A DNA stretch of 64,000 bases from an uncultured Alistipes sp. (GTDB taxonomy: Bacteria; Bacteroidota; Bacteroidia; Bacteroidales; Rikenellaceae), in the NCBI GenBank assembly GCA_900539755.1, contig UQDC01000003.1:124001-188000 (forward strand), read 5' to 3'. The stretch's first letter is position 1. Each line of letters begins with the position of its first letter. Shown piece after piece: positions 38,028 through 46,407 of this stretch. Position numbers and translations under genes: made by a program. The notes under the pieces were generated by a model. The model did no database searches. It saw only the letters and a program-made list of their open reading frames with translations, and had not been told where the DNA came from.

Positions 38028-39203
38028 TTATTTCGTATAGACATACTCTGCACCATTGTGCTTAATAGTCACTTGGGCATGGTCGGCAGCTTCAACATAA
38101 CCGATCACCTGGGCATCGACATTGAATGACTTCGAAATGCTAATAATATCGTTAGCCACAGATTCATCCACATAAAGTTCCATACGATGTCCCATATTGA
38201 AGACACTGTACATTTCACTCCATGGGGTTTGTGACTCCTGCTGAATCAATTTGAACAACAACGGCGTCTCAAACAGATTATCCTTAATTACATGCAGGTT
38301 GTCTACAAAATGCAACACCTTGGTTTGTGCGCCGCCACTGCAATGAATCATGCCTTGAATGTGTCCACGGTACTCCTTGAGGACTTCACGGATGATCGGG
38401 GCATAGGTACGGGTTGGAGAAAGCACCAACTTTCCTACAGTAAGCGGGCATCCCTCGATCCGATCGGTCAAACCATAACGTCCGGTATAAACCAGATCTG
38501 ATGGAATGCCATCATCGAAAGTTTCAGGATATTTCTGGGCCACCTCTTTCGAAAAGACATCGTGACGTGCAGAGGTCAGTCCATTGCTGCCTGTACCGCC
38601 GTTATATTCGCTTTCGTATGTAGCCTGTCCCGACGAACTGAGTCCTACGATGCAGCATCCTGCTTGGATATGGGCATTATCAACCACATCTTTCCGCTGC
38701 ATCCGGGCGGTTACCGTACTATCGACAATAATCGTACGAACCAGGTCTCCCACATCCGCAGTTTCACCTCCTGTCGAATAGATACCGACTCCCAAATCGC
38801 GCATATTTTGTAAAAACTCTTCGGTACCGTTAATGACCGCCGAGATCACTTCTCCCGGAACCAAGCGTTTGTTACGCCCGATTGTTGACGACAGCAAAAT
38901 ATCACTGACAGCCCCCACGCACAACAGATCATCGGTATTCATCACAACTGCATCCTGTGCAATGCCTTTCCATACCGACAAATCTCCTGTTTCACGCCAG
39001 TAAGCATAAGCCAAAGAGGATTTGGTTCCGGCTCCATCAGCATGCATAATCAGGCATGAATCGGGATCTCCGGAAAGACGGTCGGGGATAATTTTACAAA
39101 ACGCTTTAGGATAAAGCCCTTTGTCAATGTTTTTGATTGCGGCATGCACATCCTCTTTCGACGAGGAGACGCCACGTCCAGCATAACGGGAGGAAGTTGA
39201 CAT
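38028..39203 (-). CDS. purM: Phosphoribosylformylglycinamidine cyclo-ligase (AIR synthase)
   Basis: 391 residues, somewhat longer than the 345-residue E. coli enzyme. It closes the imidazole ring of AIR from FGAM with ATP, the step after PurL. The AIRS fold shows MHADGAGTKSSLAYAY, MNTDDLLCVGA, TGGETADVGD, the GLSSSG loop, and the C-terminal NMGHRMELYVDE region. It is monocistronic, with a good promoter and terminator, unlinked to purL. Confidence 0.94.
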   Translation of the reverse strand: MSTSSRYAGRGVSSSKEDVHAAIKNIDKGLYPKAFCKIIPDRLSGDPDSCLIMHADGAGTKSSLAYAYWRETGDLSVWKGIAQDAVVMNTDDLLCVGAVSDILLSSTIGRNKRLVPGEVISAVINGTEEFLQNMRDLGVGIYSTGGETADVGDLVRTIIVDSTVTARMQRKDVVDNAHIQAGCCIVGLSSSGQATYESEYNGGTGSNGLTSARHDVFSKEVAQKYPETFDDGIPSDLVYTGRYGLTDRIEGCPLTVGKLVLSPTRTYAPIIREVLKEYRGHIQGMIHCSGGAQTKVLHFVDNLHVIKDNLFETPLLFKLIQQESQTPWSEMYSVFNMGHRMELYVDESVANDIISISKSFNVDAQVIGYVEAADHAQVTIKHNGAEYVYTK

Positions 39204-39236
39204 AATATACAGTTCGTATTATTTTGTAATTGAGTT

Positions 39237-39269
39237 CAAAGATAGGGATTTTATTTCGTATGTTGCCAA
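39237..39269 (-). promoter_or_regulatory. purM promoter
   Basis: TATCTTTG (complement of 39237-39244), exact -7 element, with TTGG 21 nt upstream. The leader is about 27 nt. It overlaps the divergent promoter of the 39307 gene. Confidence 0.7.
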
Positions 39270-39285
39270 CTTTTGCCTATTTTTG
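39254..39285 (+). promoter_or_regulatory. Promoter of the 39307-40863 gene
   Basis: TTTC (39254-39257), 20-nt spacer, TATTTTTG (39278-39285), exact -7. The leader is only about 15 nt. It overlaps the purM promoter, so the two polymerases should compete. Confidence 0.75.
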
Positions 39286-39306
39286 CTAAGATAGAATTCT
39301 TTATCC

Positions 39307-40863
39307 ATGGCAGTGATACCGACCAAACAGGAGCCCGTATTTGAACTGATCCGTAGCATGAGTAAAGCCGAGAAACGGAATTTCAAACTCTATGCTACCC
39401 GTTTGTCGGGAAATCAGCAAGCCAAATTCATCACCCTGTTCGATTGTCTCGACGGGATGGATGAATACAACGAAAAGCGTATCCTGCAACGCTGCCCGAT
39501 CAAAAAAGAGCAGCTGCCCAACATGAAGGCACACCTTTACAAGCAGATCTTAATTAGTATCCGTTTGTTGGAGGTGCAGCACTCCTTGCACATGCAGTTG
39601 CATGAACAGCTCGATTTCGCCCGGATTTTATACAACAAAGGGCTGTACCAACAAAGTTCCAAACTGCTCGACAAAGCTGCGGAACAGGCGCTTCAAACGG
39701 AGCAATTCACGATGGCTCTTGATTTTATCGATCTCCAGAAAATGATCGATACCCAAAACACCACGCGAGGCATCATTTCCAAAAGTGAAAAGCTCAATCG
39801 TTTGGCAGACACATTGTGCAACCGTATCACGCACATCAGCGAACTGACCAATATCGCCACACAACTCTACGGTCTATATCTCCAATTGGGGTATACCCGC
39901 ACCCAAAAAGATATCGATCTGATTATCCATGTGTATGGCCAGAGGTTATCCAAATTTGATACATTACCTGAAGAGACACTCTCTTTTACCGAACGCTTTT
40001 ATCTCTATCAGGCCTATGCATGGTATCATTACATCCTGCACAACATGCTGTTGTGTTACAAATATGTCCGCCATTGGATCGCGCTGTTCGACGAACACCC
40101 CCAAATGAAAAGGCTGATGTTTGATGCCTATATGCGTGGTTATTCACGGTTATTGGACAGTCTTTTCCTGTTACGGAGTTATAAACGGTTCGCTCAAACC
40201 CTCAACACCTTCGAGCAGGAGATTGCGGGTATCGACAACGTCAGTGACAACTCCCGCATGATCGCTTTGCAGATCCACTACACCCACCAAATCAACAAAT
40301 ATTTTTACGAGGGGTTATTCAACGAAGGGATTAAAATCATCCCGGAGGTGGAAGCATTCGTGCAACGCTACAAAAAACATTTGGACATCCACCACCGCAT
40401 GCTGCTCTGCTATAAAATTGCATGCCTCTATTTCGGCAGTGGAGATTACGATTCTTGTATGAGCTATCTCAAACGGATCATTAGCACCCGCGATCCTCAG
40501 ATCCGCCGAGATCTACAATGTTATGCACGAATTCTCAATCTGATCTGCTCCTACGAATCCGGCAGTGACTACAATATCGATTACCAGATCCGTGCTGTAT
40601 ACGTCTTCCTGGACAGAATGAATGACCTTCAACAAGTTCAAAAGGAGATGATGCATTTCCTCAAACGGCTGAATTCAGTCTATGCCAGCAACCTGAAAGA
40701 TGAGTTCCGCAAACTGTACGAAACTCTTAAGCCATACGAACATCACCCATACGAACGTCGGACCTTCTACTATCTGGATGTTCTCTCTTGGCTCCAAAGT
40801 AAAGTTGAAGGGATTCCTGTGGGTGAAGTGATCCGTCGCCGGTTCTTAGCCGAAACCCGTTAA
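39307..40863 (+). CDS. Conserved helical-repeat protein (TPR-like)
   Basis: 518 residues, all-helical, no signal peptide or membrane helix, so cytoplasmic. Many helix pairs look TPR-like, for example LDFARILYNKGLYQQSSKLL near residue 103 and CYKIACLYFGSGDYDSCMSYL near 372. Tyr, Leu and Arg are enriched. I do not recognise a named family; it resembles conserved hypothetical proteins of Bacteroidales. It begins shortly after a promoter shared back to back with purM; no other link to purine synthesis is seen. Confidence 0.75.
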   Translation: MAVIPTKQEPVFELIRSMSKAEKRNFKLYATRLSGNQQAKFITLFDCLDGMDEYNEKRILQRCPIKKEQLPNMKAHLYKQILISIRLLEVQHSLHMQLHEQLDFARILYNKGLYQQSSKLLDKAAEQALQTEQFTMALDFIDLQKMIDTQNTTRGIISKSEKLNRLADTLCNRITHISELTNIATQLYGLYLQLGYTRTQKDIDLIIHVYGQRLSKFDTLPEETLSFTERFYLYQAYAWYHYILHNMLLCYKYVRHWIALFDEHPQMKRLMFDAYMRGYSRLLDSLFLLRSYKRFAQTLNTFEQEIAGIDNVSDNSRMIALQIHYTHQINKYFYEGLFNEGIKIIPEVEAFVQRYKKHLDIHHRMLLCYKIACLYFGSGDYDSCMSYLKRIISTRDPQIRRDLQCYARILNLICSYESGSDYNIDYQIRAVYVFLDRMNDLQQVQKEMMHFLKRLNSVYASNLKDEFRKLYETLKPYEHHPYERRTFYYLDVLSWLQSKVEGIPVGEVIRRRFLAETR

Positions 40864-41464
40864 TTTGATTGACTCAGCGCTCACATTGTTTCGACAGCTT
40901 TCTGCTGTTGGAATTATACAATACTGAGAAAGCATCGCACGGAGCATTACAGTGCTCTTATCACATCCTATCACACACGATGACCTTTCTCTTCTCTTTT
41001 TCCACACACCGGGCCTCTTGCCTACCACAACAAAACGACCTTTCATTTATTAACTTTCTCCTGGTTATTTGCTATGTTTTTCTTATAAAAAGCGGTTAAA
41101 ATCACCTTTTTCCTTTGCTCAAGTTACACTTCTTAAGCATTCTCTACAAAACGAACAGAAAATCTATAACTTCTACACGTTATGAATCTTCCCACCTCAA
41201 TCTGACATCACGTTCAACCCTTAATAAAATCGCTACGTTAAAATATTTCCTAAAAAATTTTATAAATTACAATTCGATTTGATTTTTCCTCTTTCAACTT
41301 ATTATTTTGAACCAAAATTCACCTCTTGGCTTCAATTATTAGGATTTTTACATGTGTAATTTTTAACATTCCTATCACAAACAAACACATTACCACACAG
41401 CGATTTGCAAATTATAACACCCTATCTTATATTTGTCCTCACATAACGATAAACAAGAAGCAAT
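40864..41464. other. Long AT-rich region upstream of gdhA
   Basis: 601 nt. It holds the gdhA promoter at 41404-41435. The rest is AT-rich, most strongly near 41220-41400. A 76-codon open frame at 40869-41099 is Ser/Phe/His-rich and has no gene-like features. No tRNA or convincing small RNA was found, and no terminator for the preceding gene. Confidence 0.5.
41404..41435 (+). promoter_or_regulatory. gdhA promoter
   Basis: TTTG (41404-41407), a 20-nt spacer, TATATTTG (41428-41435); both elements match exactly. The leader is about 24 nt. Confidence 0.88.
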
Positions 41465-42826
41465 ATGACAATGGAAAAACATGTTCAGCAGTACGTGGAT
41501 GATTTCATGGCCAAGATCATCGCGAAAAATCCAGGTGAAAAAGAGTTCCATCAGGCCGTTCACGAAGTGGTCGAATCCTTGGCACCTTACATTCTGGAAA
41601 ATCCGATACTTGCCAAAATGAAAATCCTCGAACGAATCGCAGAACCCGAACGAGTTGTAATGTTCCGCGTTCCGTGGCTCAACGATAAAGGTGAAATCGA
41701 AATCAACCGTGGTTATCGCGTACAAATGAACAGCGCGATCGGCCCATACAAAGGCGGTTTGCGTTTCCATTCGTCTGTTAACCTCAGCATCTTGAAATTT
41801 CTCGCATTTGAACAGGTGTTCAAGAACAGCTTAACCACCCTGCCCATGGGTGGCGGTAAAGGAGGCTCGGACTTCAACCCCAAAGGCAAATCTGACAACG
41901 AAGTGATGAAATTCTGCCAATCCTTCATGACCGAACTCCAACGTCACGTAGGGCAGGATACAGACGTTCCCGCTGGTGATATCGGTGTAGGCGGACGCGA
42001 AATCGGCTTCTTGTTTGGACAATACAAACGTCTGCGCAACGAATTCACCGGCACCCTGACCGGTAAAGGCATGGGATGGGGCGGTAGCCCGTTGCGTCCC
42101 GAAGCGACAGGTTATGGCGTATGCTATTTTGCACAGGAGATGCTCGCAACCCGTGGAGAGAGCTTCAAAGGCAAAACCGTTGCCATCTCCGGATCTGGCA
42201 ACGTTGCACAATACGCCGTACAGAAGGCGACCCAACTGGGAGGTAAAGTCGTTACTCTGTCTGATTCTTCAGGATACATCTACGATCCCCAAGGTATCGA
42301 TGAAGAAAAATGGGAATATGTACTGGAGCTGAAGAACATTTTCCGCGGTCGCATTAAGGAGTATGCAGAGCGCTATCCAGAAGCAACCTATTACGAAGGG
42401 CAGCGTCCTTGGAGCGTAAAATGCGACATCGCTCTGCCTTGTGCTACTCAAAACGAAGTGAGCGGTGAAGAGGCCGAAATGCTGGTAGCGAACGGTTGCA
42501 TCTGTGTAGCCGAAGGAGCCAACATGCCTTCCACTCCTGAAGCCATCAAAGTATATCAGCAACACAAGATTCTTTACGCTCCGGGCAAAGCAGCCAACGC
42601 GGGTGGTGTAGCCACTTCCGGATTGGAGATGACCCAGAACTCTGAACGTCTCGTTTGGTCACCCGAAGAGGTGGACAACCGTCTGCACGGCATCATGCGC
42701 AACATTCATGCTGCATGTGTAAAATACGGCACTGAACCCGACGGATACATCAACTACGTCAAAGGAGCCAACATCGCCGGCTTCATGAAGGTAGCCAACG
42801 CAATGCTCGCGCAAGGTTGCGTTTAA
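41465..42826 (+). CDS. gdhA: Glutamate dehydrogenase, hexameric NADP-type
   Basis: 453 residues. It fixes ammonia on 2-oxoglutarate to give glutamate. It shows GPYKGGLRFHSSV, the catalytic Lys132 in GGGKGGSDFNPKGKSD, the DVPAGDIGVGGREIG Asp loop, and the cofactor loop AISGSGNVAQYA. A second ATG two codons in (41471) is also possible. It is monocistronic, with an exact promoter and a strong terminator, typical of a highly expressed central nitrogen gene. Confidence 0.95.
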   Translation: MTMEKHVQQYVDDFMAKIIAKNPGEKEFHQAVHEVVESLAPYILENPILAKMKILERIAEPERVVMFRVPWLNDKGEIEINRGYRVQMNSAIGPYKGGLRFHSSVNLSILKFLAFEQVFKNSLTTLPMGGGKGGSDFNPKGKSDNEVMKFCQSFMTELQRHVGQDTDVPAGDIGVGGREIGFLFGQYKRLRNEFTGTLTGKGMGWGGSPLRPEATGYGVCYFAQEMLATRGESFKGKTVAISGSGNVAQYAVQKATQLGGKVVTLSDSSGYIYDPQGIDEEKWEYVLELKNIFRGRIKEYAERYPEATYYEGQRPWSVKCDIALPCATQNEVSGEEAEMLVANGCICVAEGANMPSTPEAIKVYQQHKILYAPGKAANAGGVATSGLEMTQNSERLVWSPEEVDNRLHGIMRNIHAACVKYGTEPDGYINYVKGANIAGFMKVANAMLAQGCV

Positions 42827-42866
42827 TCTTCCAGTAGAGGATTAAAACAGTCAAAACCATATACAC

Positions 42867-42896
42867 AAAAAGCAGGGCCAACGACCCTGCTTTTTT
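42867..42896. terminator. gdhA terminator, probably bidirectional
   Basis: AAAAGCAGGG / CCCTGCTTTT around a 7-nt loop, with T-runs on both strands, 40 nt past gdhA. It could also stop transcripts from aroB. Confidence 0.88.
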
Positions 42897-43015
42897 ATTG
42901 CATATTTTTTTCAATCCTCCGCCTTGCGCCACCTATCAGCCGAACAACACACAGTACTGACCTGACACCATACCTCGCTCGTGCGTTCACGACACCGTCC
43001 TATGCTCCTCTGCCA

Positions 43016-43042
43016 CAGTGCGACATTCACACAATCGCACTG
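43016..43042. repeat. Perfect inverted repeat downstream of aroB
   Basis: CAGTGCGA and TCGCACTG, 8 bp each, separated by 11 nt, 40 nt past the aroB stop. No T-tract follows on either strand. It may be a factor-dependent stop or an mRNA 3' end structure. Confidence 0.5.
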
Positions 43043-43081
43043 ATCGACAGGCCTAAAGCGCATTAAACATAACAAATTCTC

Positions 43082-44113
43082 TTACAATCGAATACGATCA
43101 ATCTCTTCAAAAGTAAAAGGTCGAATTTGACACGATCCCAATCCGTCCATCAATACAAAATTGACCGATTTAGCCGCTTTTTTCTTGTCGAGTTTCAGAG
43201 CCTGCAACAGCTGTGGCAATTCAACTCCAGACTGTACCGGCAACCCCATCTTCTCCACAACAGCCCGTACTCGATCTGCCTCCTCCTGAGTCAATGTACC
43301 CTGCTGCACCGAAAGTGCAGCAATCATCACCAAGCCAATCGCAACAGCCTCTCCATGCAGATATTCTCGCGTACTCTTCTCAATGGCGTGAGCAAATGTA
43401 TGCCCCAGGTTCAATTTACGTCGGTCTCCCTGTTCCCGTTCATCACGTTCAACAATATCGGCTTTGACCCGTACTGCCCGATGAACAGCCTCCAGCAACA
43501 AGGTCCGATTTTCACGAAACTCTTTCAGGGTATGAGTTTCGAACAGTTTGAACAGCTCGGGATCAGCAATCAATCCCGACTTGATAATCTCGGCCAGTCC
43601 GGATTTAAATTCACGCTCCGGCAACGTATCCAGCAGGGAAAGGTCGCATAGTACAAAATCCGGCTGGTTAAATGTGCCAACCATATTCTTGTAACCTTCG
43701 AAATTGACTCCGTTTTTTCCACCGACACTCGCATCTACCTGAGCCAGCAAGGTCGAAGCAACAAAACCGAACGACAATCCACGCATATAAGTGGAAGCTA
43801 CATAACCGGTCACATCGGTGACAATTCCCCCGCCGAAGCCCAAAATAAACGTACTGCGGTCAGCACCGAGATTCAACAGTTCACCATACAGCCGCTGTGC
43901 AGTAGCCAATGTTTTGTTGGTTTCACCCAAGCCGATCAAACAATAATCATAACGTCCGATAATAGATCGATATGTATGATAGACATGCTCGTCGGCAATC
44001 ACAATCACCCGTTTGCCTTCGGGCAAATAATTTTCCAAAGAATTGACCACATCGCCAATCACGATCCGCGAGGGCTCTTTGCCCAGGCGAGATACTTCAA
44101 TAATCTCTCTCAT
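43082..44113 (-). CDS. aroB: 3-dehydroquinate synthase
   Basis: 343 residues from the ATG at 44113 (MREIIEVSRLG). It converts DAHP to 3-dehydroquinate with NAD and a divalent metal. It has GGGIVTDVTGYVAST for NAD binding, STLLAQVDASVGGKNGVN, and the three metal ligands: Glu in GLAEIIKSG, His in NLGHTFAHA and His in YLHGEAVAIG. It is divergent from typA. Confidence 0.95.
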   Translation of the reverse strand: MREIIEVSRLGKEPSRIVIGDVVNSLENYLPEGKRVIVIADEHVYHTYRSIIGRYDYCLIGLGETNKTLATAQRLYGELLNLGADRSTFILGFGGGIVTDVTGYVASTYMRGLSFGFVASTLLAQVDASVGGKNGVNFEGYKNMVGTFNQPDFVLCDLSLLDTLPEREFKSGLAEIIKSGLIADPELFKLFETHTLKEFRENRTLLLEAVHRAVRVKADIVERDEREQGDRRKLNLGHTFAHAIEKSTREYLHGEAVAIGLVMIAALSVQQGTLTQEEADRVRAVVEKMGLPVQSGVELPQLLQALKLDKKKAAKSVNFVLMDGLGSCQIRPFTFEEIDRIRL

Positions 44114-44240
44114 AATCCAACAGGTTATTCCCAAAAACAGGCACCATTAATTACTCTAACGGCTTCAATCTCTTGCAATCATGCTGCCAAAGCATAAAAA
44201 TTACCGTTATAACCGCATTTTCAGGAGAACGATCCTCAGA

Positions 44241-44248
44241 CAAAGATA
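44241..44248 (-). promoter_or_regulatory. Candidate -7 element for aroB
   Basis: TATCTTTG on the minus strand, exact TAnnTTTG, about 128 nt before the aroB ATG. The -33 position has no TTTG, and the long leader makes it tentative. Confidence 0.4.
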
Positions 44249-44268
44249 AATTATCCCCATTTATTTCG

Positions 44269-44276
44269 TACCTTTG
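44269..44276 (+). promoter_or_regulatory. typA promoter, -7 element
   Basis: TACCTTTG, exact, giving a leader of about 16 nt before the ATG at 44298. It overlaps the upstream start (44274) of the open frame, so that start cannot be used. Confidence 0.65.
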
Positions 44277-44297
44277 TGTCCGTTAAAAAAATCATAT

Positions 44298-46097
44298 ATG
44301 CAGAAAATACGCAATATCGCGATCATTGCCCACGTCGATCACGGTAAAACAACGTTAGTCGATAAGATGATCCTGCAGGGACATCTCTTCCGGGACAATG
44401 AAAAAGCCGGCGAACTGATCATGGATAACAACGACATCGAACGTGAACGCGGCATCACCATTCTGTCAAAAAACGTGTCAGTTGTTTACCATGACTACAA
44501 AATCAACATCATTGACACCCCGGGCCACTCCGACTTCGGTGGAGAGGTAGAGCGGGTTCTCAATATGTGTGACGGTGTACTGTTGCTGGTCGATGCCTTC
44601 GAAGGCACCATGCCTCAGACCCGTTTCGTATTGCAAAAAGCCCTTGCATTGGGCAAAAAACCGATCGTAGTAGTTAACAAGGTGGATAAACCAAACTGCC
44701 GTCCCGAAGAGGTTTACGAACAGGTATTCGATTTGATGTTCACTTTGGGAGCCACGGAAGAGCAGTTAGATTTTGTCACCATCTACGGTAGTGCAAAACA
44801 GGGTTGGATGTCACACGTTTGGAAAGAACGGACCAACGACATCACTCCGCTGCTCGACGCTATCATCGACAACATTCCTGCTCCGGCCGTTGTAGAAGGA
44901 ACACCACAATTGCTGATCACCTCCCTGGAATACTCTCCATACGTAGGTCGTATCGCTATTGGTAAGGTTACTCGCGGTACGCTGAAAGCTGGCATGCCGG
45001 TGACTTTGGCAAAACGCGACGGCAAGACTATGATCAAGACTCGCATCAAGGATTTGATGGTTTTCGAAGGGTTGGGTAAAACCAAAGTGGAACAGGTTGA
45101 ATGTGGCGAAATCTGTGCATTGGTTGGTATCGACGGATTCGAAATCGGCGATACAATCTGTGATTACGAAAATCCGGAACCGCTTGATCCGATCGCAATC
45201 GATGAGCCGACCATGAGCATGCTCTTTACCATCAACGATTCGCCCTTCTTCGGCAAAGATGGCAAATATGTCACCTCGCGCCACATCAAAGAACGGTTGG
45301 ATCGTGAATTGGAGAAGAACTTGGCCCTGCGCGTCGAACAAGGCACCTCTTCCGATAGTTTCATCGTATATGGTCGTGGTGTACTGCACCTCTCAGTGTT
45401 GATCGAGACCATGCGTCGTGAAGGATATGAGCTGCAGGTAGGTCAGCCCCACGTCATCATCAAAGAGATCGATGGCCAGAAATGCGAGCCGATCGAAGAG
45501 CTGACTGTAGATGTACCTGAAGAGAGCGCAGGAAAAGTTATCGAATTGACCACCAAACGCAAAGGAGTATTGACCGACATGCAAACCATTCATGACCGGC
45601 AACGGCTTCAATTCGACATTCCTTCTCGCGGTATCATCGGTTTGCGCAGCAATTTGTTGACAGCAACTGCCGGCGAAGCGGTCATTTCGCACCGTCTGAA
45701 AGGCTTTGAACCTTATAAAGGGGATATCGAAATGCGCACCAACGGTTCCCTCATCGCCATGGAGACCGGAACAGCTTATGCCTATGCAATCAACAAGCTC
45801 CAAGACCGTGGAACATTCTTCGTTTCCCCGGGTGAAGAGATCTATTGCGGACAAGTAGTCGGCGAAAGCACCCGTTCGGACGATATCGTGATCAACCTGA
45901 CCAAATCGAAAAAGTTGACCAATATGCGTGCCAGCGGTTCAGATGAAAAGGTATCCATTGCCCCGCCGGTGATCTTCTCGCTGGAAGAGGCGCTGGAATA
46001 CATCAAAGAGGACGAATACGTAGAGGTTACACCCAAACACATTCGTCTGCGCAAGATTCTGCTGAACGAAACAGACCGCAAACGTCAGGCAAAATAA
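44298..46097 (+). CDS. typA: Translational GTPase TypA/BipA
   Basis: 599 residues from the ATG at 44298. GTPase motifs: [12 protein letters not shown] (P-loop), the switch [22 protein letters not shown] and VNKVDKP. Domain II, an EF-G-like domain III and V, and the BipA-specific C-terminal domain follow. It binds 70S ribosomes and helps large-subunit assembly, mainly at low temperature or under stress. It is monocistronic and divergent from aroB. Confidence 0.96.
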   Translation: MQKIRNIAIIAHVDHGKTTLVDKMILQGHLFRDNEKAGELIMDNNDIERERGITILSKNVSVVYHDYKINIIDTPGHSDFGGEVERVLNMCDGVLLLVDAFEGTMPQTRFVLQKALALGKKPIVVVNKVDKPNCRPEEVYEQVFDLMFTLGATEEQLDFVTIYGSAKQGWMSHVWKERTNDITPLLDAIIDNIPAPAVVEGTPQLLITSLEYSPYVGRIAIGKVTRGTLKAGMPVTLAKRDGKTMIKTRIKDLMVFEGLGKTKVEQVECGEICALVGIDGFEIGDTICDYENPEPLDPIAIDEPTMSMLFTINDSPFFGKDGKYVTSRHIKERLDRELEKNLALRVEQGTSSDSFIVYGRGVLHLSVLIETMRREGYELQVGQPHVIIKEIDGQKCEPIEELTVDVPEESAGKVIELTTKRKGVLTDMQTIHDRQRLQFDIPSRGIIGLRSNLLTATAGEAVISHRLKGFEPYKGDIEMRTNGSLIAMETGTAYAYAINKLQDRGTFFVSPGEEIYCGQVVGESTRSDDIVINLTKSKKLTNMRASGSDEKVSIAPPVIFSLEEALEYIKEDEYVEVTPKHIRLRKILLNETDRKRQAK

Positions 46098-46407
46098 ACG
46101 ATTGGCTTCAGACGTTTTGTTGTAAATGGGGAGTCTAACTGAACTGAAAGGTAACACGTTGGACAAAAAAGAACAGACTGATATTTTTTGTATCTCAAGT
46201 TCAAACATGACTATCGTGTTATAGAGGCCGTAAAAAACGACTCGCAAAGCAGCCTGCAAGAGCATGAATATGAGAGTATGCGTTTGGATGCCTCAAATTC
46301 AACCTTGATTTCACGTTCAGTTAACACCTCTGTCAACGACATAACTGTAGATAAGAACTGACTTCATATAAACGGAATTCAAACCAAACTTCAAAAAATA
46401 CTGATTC
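46098..46407. other. Gene-free region between typA and the lyase gene
   Basis: 310 nt with no gene or RNA that I can support, no clear terminator for typA and no exact promoter for the lyase gene; GATATTTTTTG near 46178 is the nearest to a -7 element. Confidence 0.45.

Noticed and set aside
40869..41099. A 76-codon plus-strand frame after the helical-repeat gene.
   Set aside because: Rich in Ser, Phe, His and Cys with no leader, promoter or recognisable motif; looks like chance.
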